A DNA stretch of 64,000 nucleotides from Chaunax sp. Z400 (lineage: Eukaryota; Chordata; Actinopteri; Lophiiformes; Chaunacidae), in contig CM075192.1 in NCBI GenBank assembly GCA_037577475.1, forward strand, positions 19,105,908 to 19,169,907. The letters run 5' to 3'. A model generated the notes under the pieces. It searched no databases, was not told where the DNA came from, and saw only the letters and a list, made by a program, of their open reading frames with translations. Each line of letters begins with the position of its first letter. Within the stretch, counting starts at the first letter, position 1. Below, one piece after another: positions 62,330-64,000 of this stretch. Made by a program: the position numbers and the translations under genes.

Positions 62330-62840
62330 TCAAAAAGACCTGCATGAGGGGCGCATGTCATTGAATGCAAACAGTCCCCAGGCCTTCACTTTGTACATAA
62401 AGCGTGAATGATGGTTGAGAAGCTAATCCGCGATTAGCTGAATAAGTTTTTACCTCTGGATATATGAATGTGGAATTTTACAGAATCTATTGTTAATATT
62501 TAACTATTAAAGCAACATTTTGCATGAGAATGAACGTTCGAATGCCTACTAAATTAATACATTTCATGGAACGTTTTCATAAAATGCTTAACTATTCCTA
62601 CACACACACAGGCTTACTGTGCTCCTTCCTAAAGCTCTCTGAGTTTTGATAAGTCGAAATGTCGCCTTGATTATTTCTCTCTTTCATTAAACAGTAACAA
62701 GTTGTCGTCACTAAATCGTGGCCTAAAAATATCATTTCCTCTTGGTAAATCCTCCTCACCTCTCACACATACCAGGCACAAGCAATTAAAGTGCATTTAA
62801 TTTTAGTCTCATCTGGCATGTTAGCTGTACAAAGGTACCA
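62330..62840. promoter_or_regulatory. Candidate conserved noncoding element with a homeodomain palindrome
   Basis: Non-repetitive block containing the palindrome AGCTAATCCGCGATTAGCT (62421-62439; 8-bp arms, 3-nt spacer) with TAATCC/GGATTA-type words bound by OTX/PITX-class homeodomains. It also contains AATTAAAGTGCATTTAATTT near 62785-62804. No coding frame. Regulatory role inferred. Confidence 0.32.
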
Positions 62841-62861
62841 GTGTTAGCTAGAGTCCAGAGT

Positions 62862-62880
62862 AGAGAGAGAGAGAGAGAGA
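62862..62880. repeat. Short (GA)n microsatellite
   Basis: About nine GA units. Confidence 0.85.
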
Positions 62881-63565
62881 TGGGGAACACACGGAGGTAT
62901 TTGTAGTGAAGAAAGTGGAGAGCAGAGATGGAGGGAGAAGTCTGCATCTAAGAGAGGAATGAGTGAACAAAAAATAATTTATTTCTTTTTTTTAAATGTA
63001 TTTTAATCTTATTTCTCTGGATTCTGTCAGGTACGAGTTTATGGTGTATTAAAATTACAGTCATTGTTTTTGAAAATATTCAATAACTACATATTCACAC
63101 AGGACAATACATTTAAAATCCACCTCAAAAATATCTTTTATTTAATGGCCATTAGATGTTTGACCTGCAGATTGATGTGTGGGCAGAGATTAACACATAC
63201 AAGCAAAACTAATTGGAAGCAAATCAGTACCAATATTCAACTCACACTTGTGTAATATGAAAGCATGAACATTCCTGTACACACATACAAACTATGGAAT
63301 AAACACAGAGTTGTTTTATATCTTGAAACATTGGGGTCTTTAGCCTGCCTTTATCAATTATGGGCATATTTGGGGCATAGGAAAAGAGTTGTGAACACAA
63401 CATTGACATGATATCACCTTTAAAGTTGGTGTGGCAAACTTGCAAGCAAATAGTTGCTTATTTACACAACCAGTAGTCACGGAGCAACATTAGCATTCAC
63501 TTGGCGTTGTGGTCACCTGTTGAATGTAAGTCCATATTCATCATTTTTTATCGGTCTACTCCTGA

Positions 63566-63760
63566 GTTTCCAAAAAAGTTGGGACGCTGTGTAAAATGTA
63601 AATAGAGATATATATTGAAAGCCCATATTTAATAGAAAAGAGCACAAAGACAACATTCCAAATTTTGAAATTCCAATGTTTCATTCTTTTTTTGATAATT
63701 ATAAGTCCATTTTTTATTTGATGCCGGCAACACGTTTCAAAAAGGTTCCCTCTTCCATTC
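63566..63760. mobile_element. Nonautonomous fish element (CAAAAAAGTTGGGACG family)
   Basis: TTTCCAAAAAAGTTGGGACG followed by CTGTGTAAAATGTAAAT is a hallmark I recall of a widespread fish repeat. A degraded partner, ATGCCGGCAACACGTTTCAA then AAAGGTTCC, lies at about 63721-63750 in direct orientation. The interior is AT-rich and noncoding. Confidence 0.6.
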
Positions 63761-64000
63761 CGTTGAGGTCTGAAGTTCATGTGCAGGAGTCCCAACTGGT
63801 GAGGTTGTCCAAACTGCTGGTTGAAGGTCCCTATATGCTATCAGAGAGAGTTGGCTATTAACAAGACCACTTTCAACTTATGATGGTCTCGAAAAATGTG
63901 GAATTTCTATGGTATCTGGTATCTAAGGTTGCATGTTGTCCAATGCATTTCTCTGCTTTGAGAACTCTTTTTCCGTACATCGTTACCTCCGCTCTTGCTG

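Overview
The window is nuclear DNA from a ray-finned fish, most likely a percomorph teleost. Three intron-containing protein genes have correct GT/AG junctions and vertebrate-family proteins. The rest is AT-rich noncoding DNA full of (GT)n, (CT)n, (GA)n, (GATA)n and (AT)n tracts and short fish-type interspersed repeats. I see no prokaryotic, viral, plasmid or CRISPR structure.

The genes lie between about 20 and 36 kb. polr1g (RNA polymerase I subunit RPA34/PAF49, minus strand, three coding exons, 310 aa) is head-to-head with an IRF2BP-family gene, best matched to irf2bp1 (plus strand, two coding exons, 438 aa). Their start codons are about 530 bp apart. foxa3 (plus strand, two coding exons, 466 aa) follows about 7.6 kb further on. 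As I recall, POLR1G/CD3EAP, FOXA3 and IRF2BP1 all lie in human 19q13.32, so this looks like a conserved vertebrate neighbourhood.

Region by region: 1-19.6 kb has no recognisable gene and holds a degraded tRNA-derived SINE, a tandem duplication, retroelement fragments and two large microsatellite clusters. 19.6-22.4 kb is polr1g and 22.4-22.9 kb a shared bidirectional promoter. 22.9-28.2 kb is the irf2bp gene with a probable long 3' UTR. 28.2-31.8 kb is foxa3 upstream DNA with two candidate enhancers, and 31.8-35.5 kb is foxa3. 35.5-64 kb is a 28-kb gene-free stretch with many MITE-like elements and microsatellites, and several high-complexity blocks that may be conserved noncoding elements.

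The genes do not form a pathway. POLR1G acts in nucleolar rRNA transcription, IRF2BP proteins are nuclear co-repressors, and FoxA3 is an endoderm/liver pioneer factor. I found no convincing undescribed system. The most unusual gene is the irf2bp: it keeps the N-terminal zinc finger and C-terminal RING but lacks most of the central region of human IRF2BP1, has an intron inside the RING, and carries a 38-39-residue Gly/Ala/Ser insertion near its C-terminus. All family assignments are from reading and memory; no search was run.
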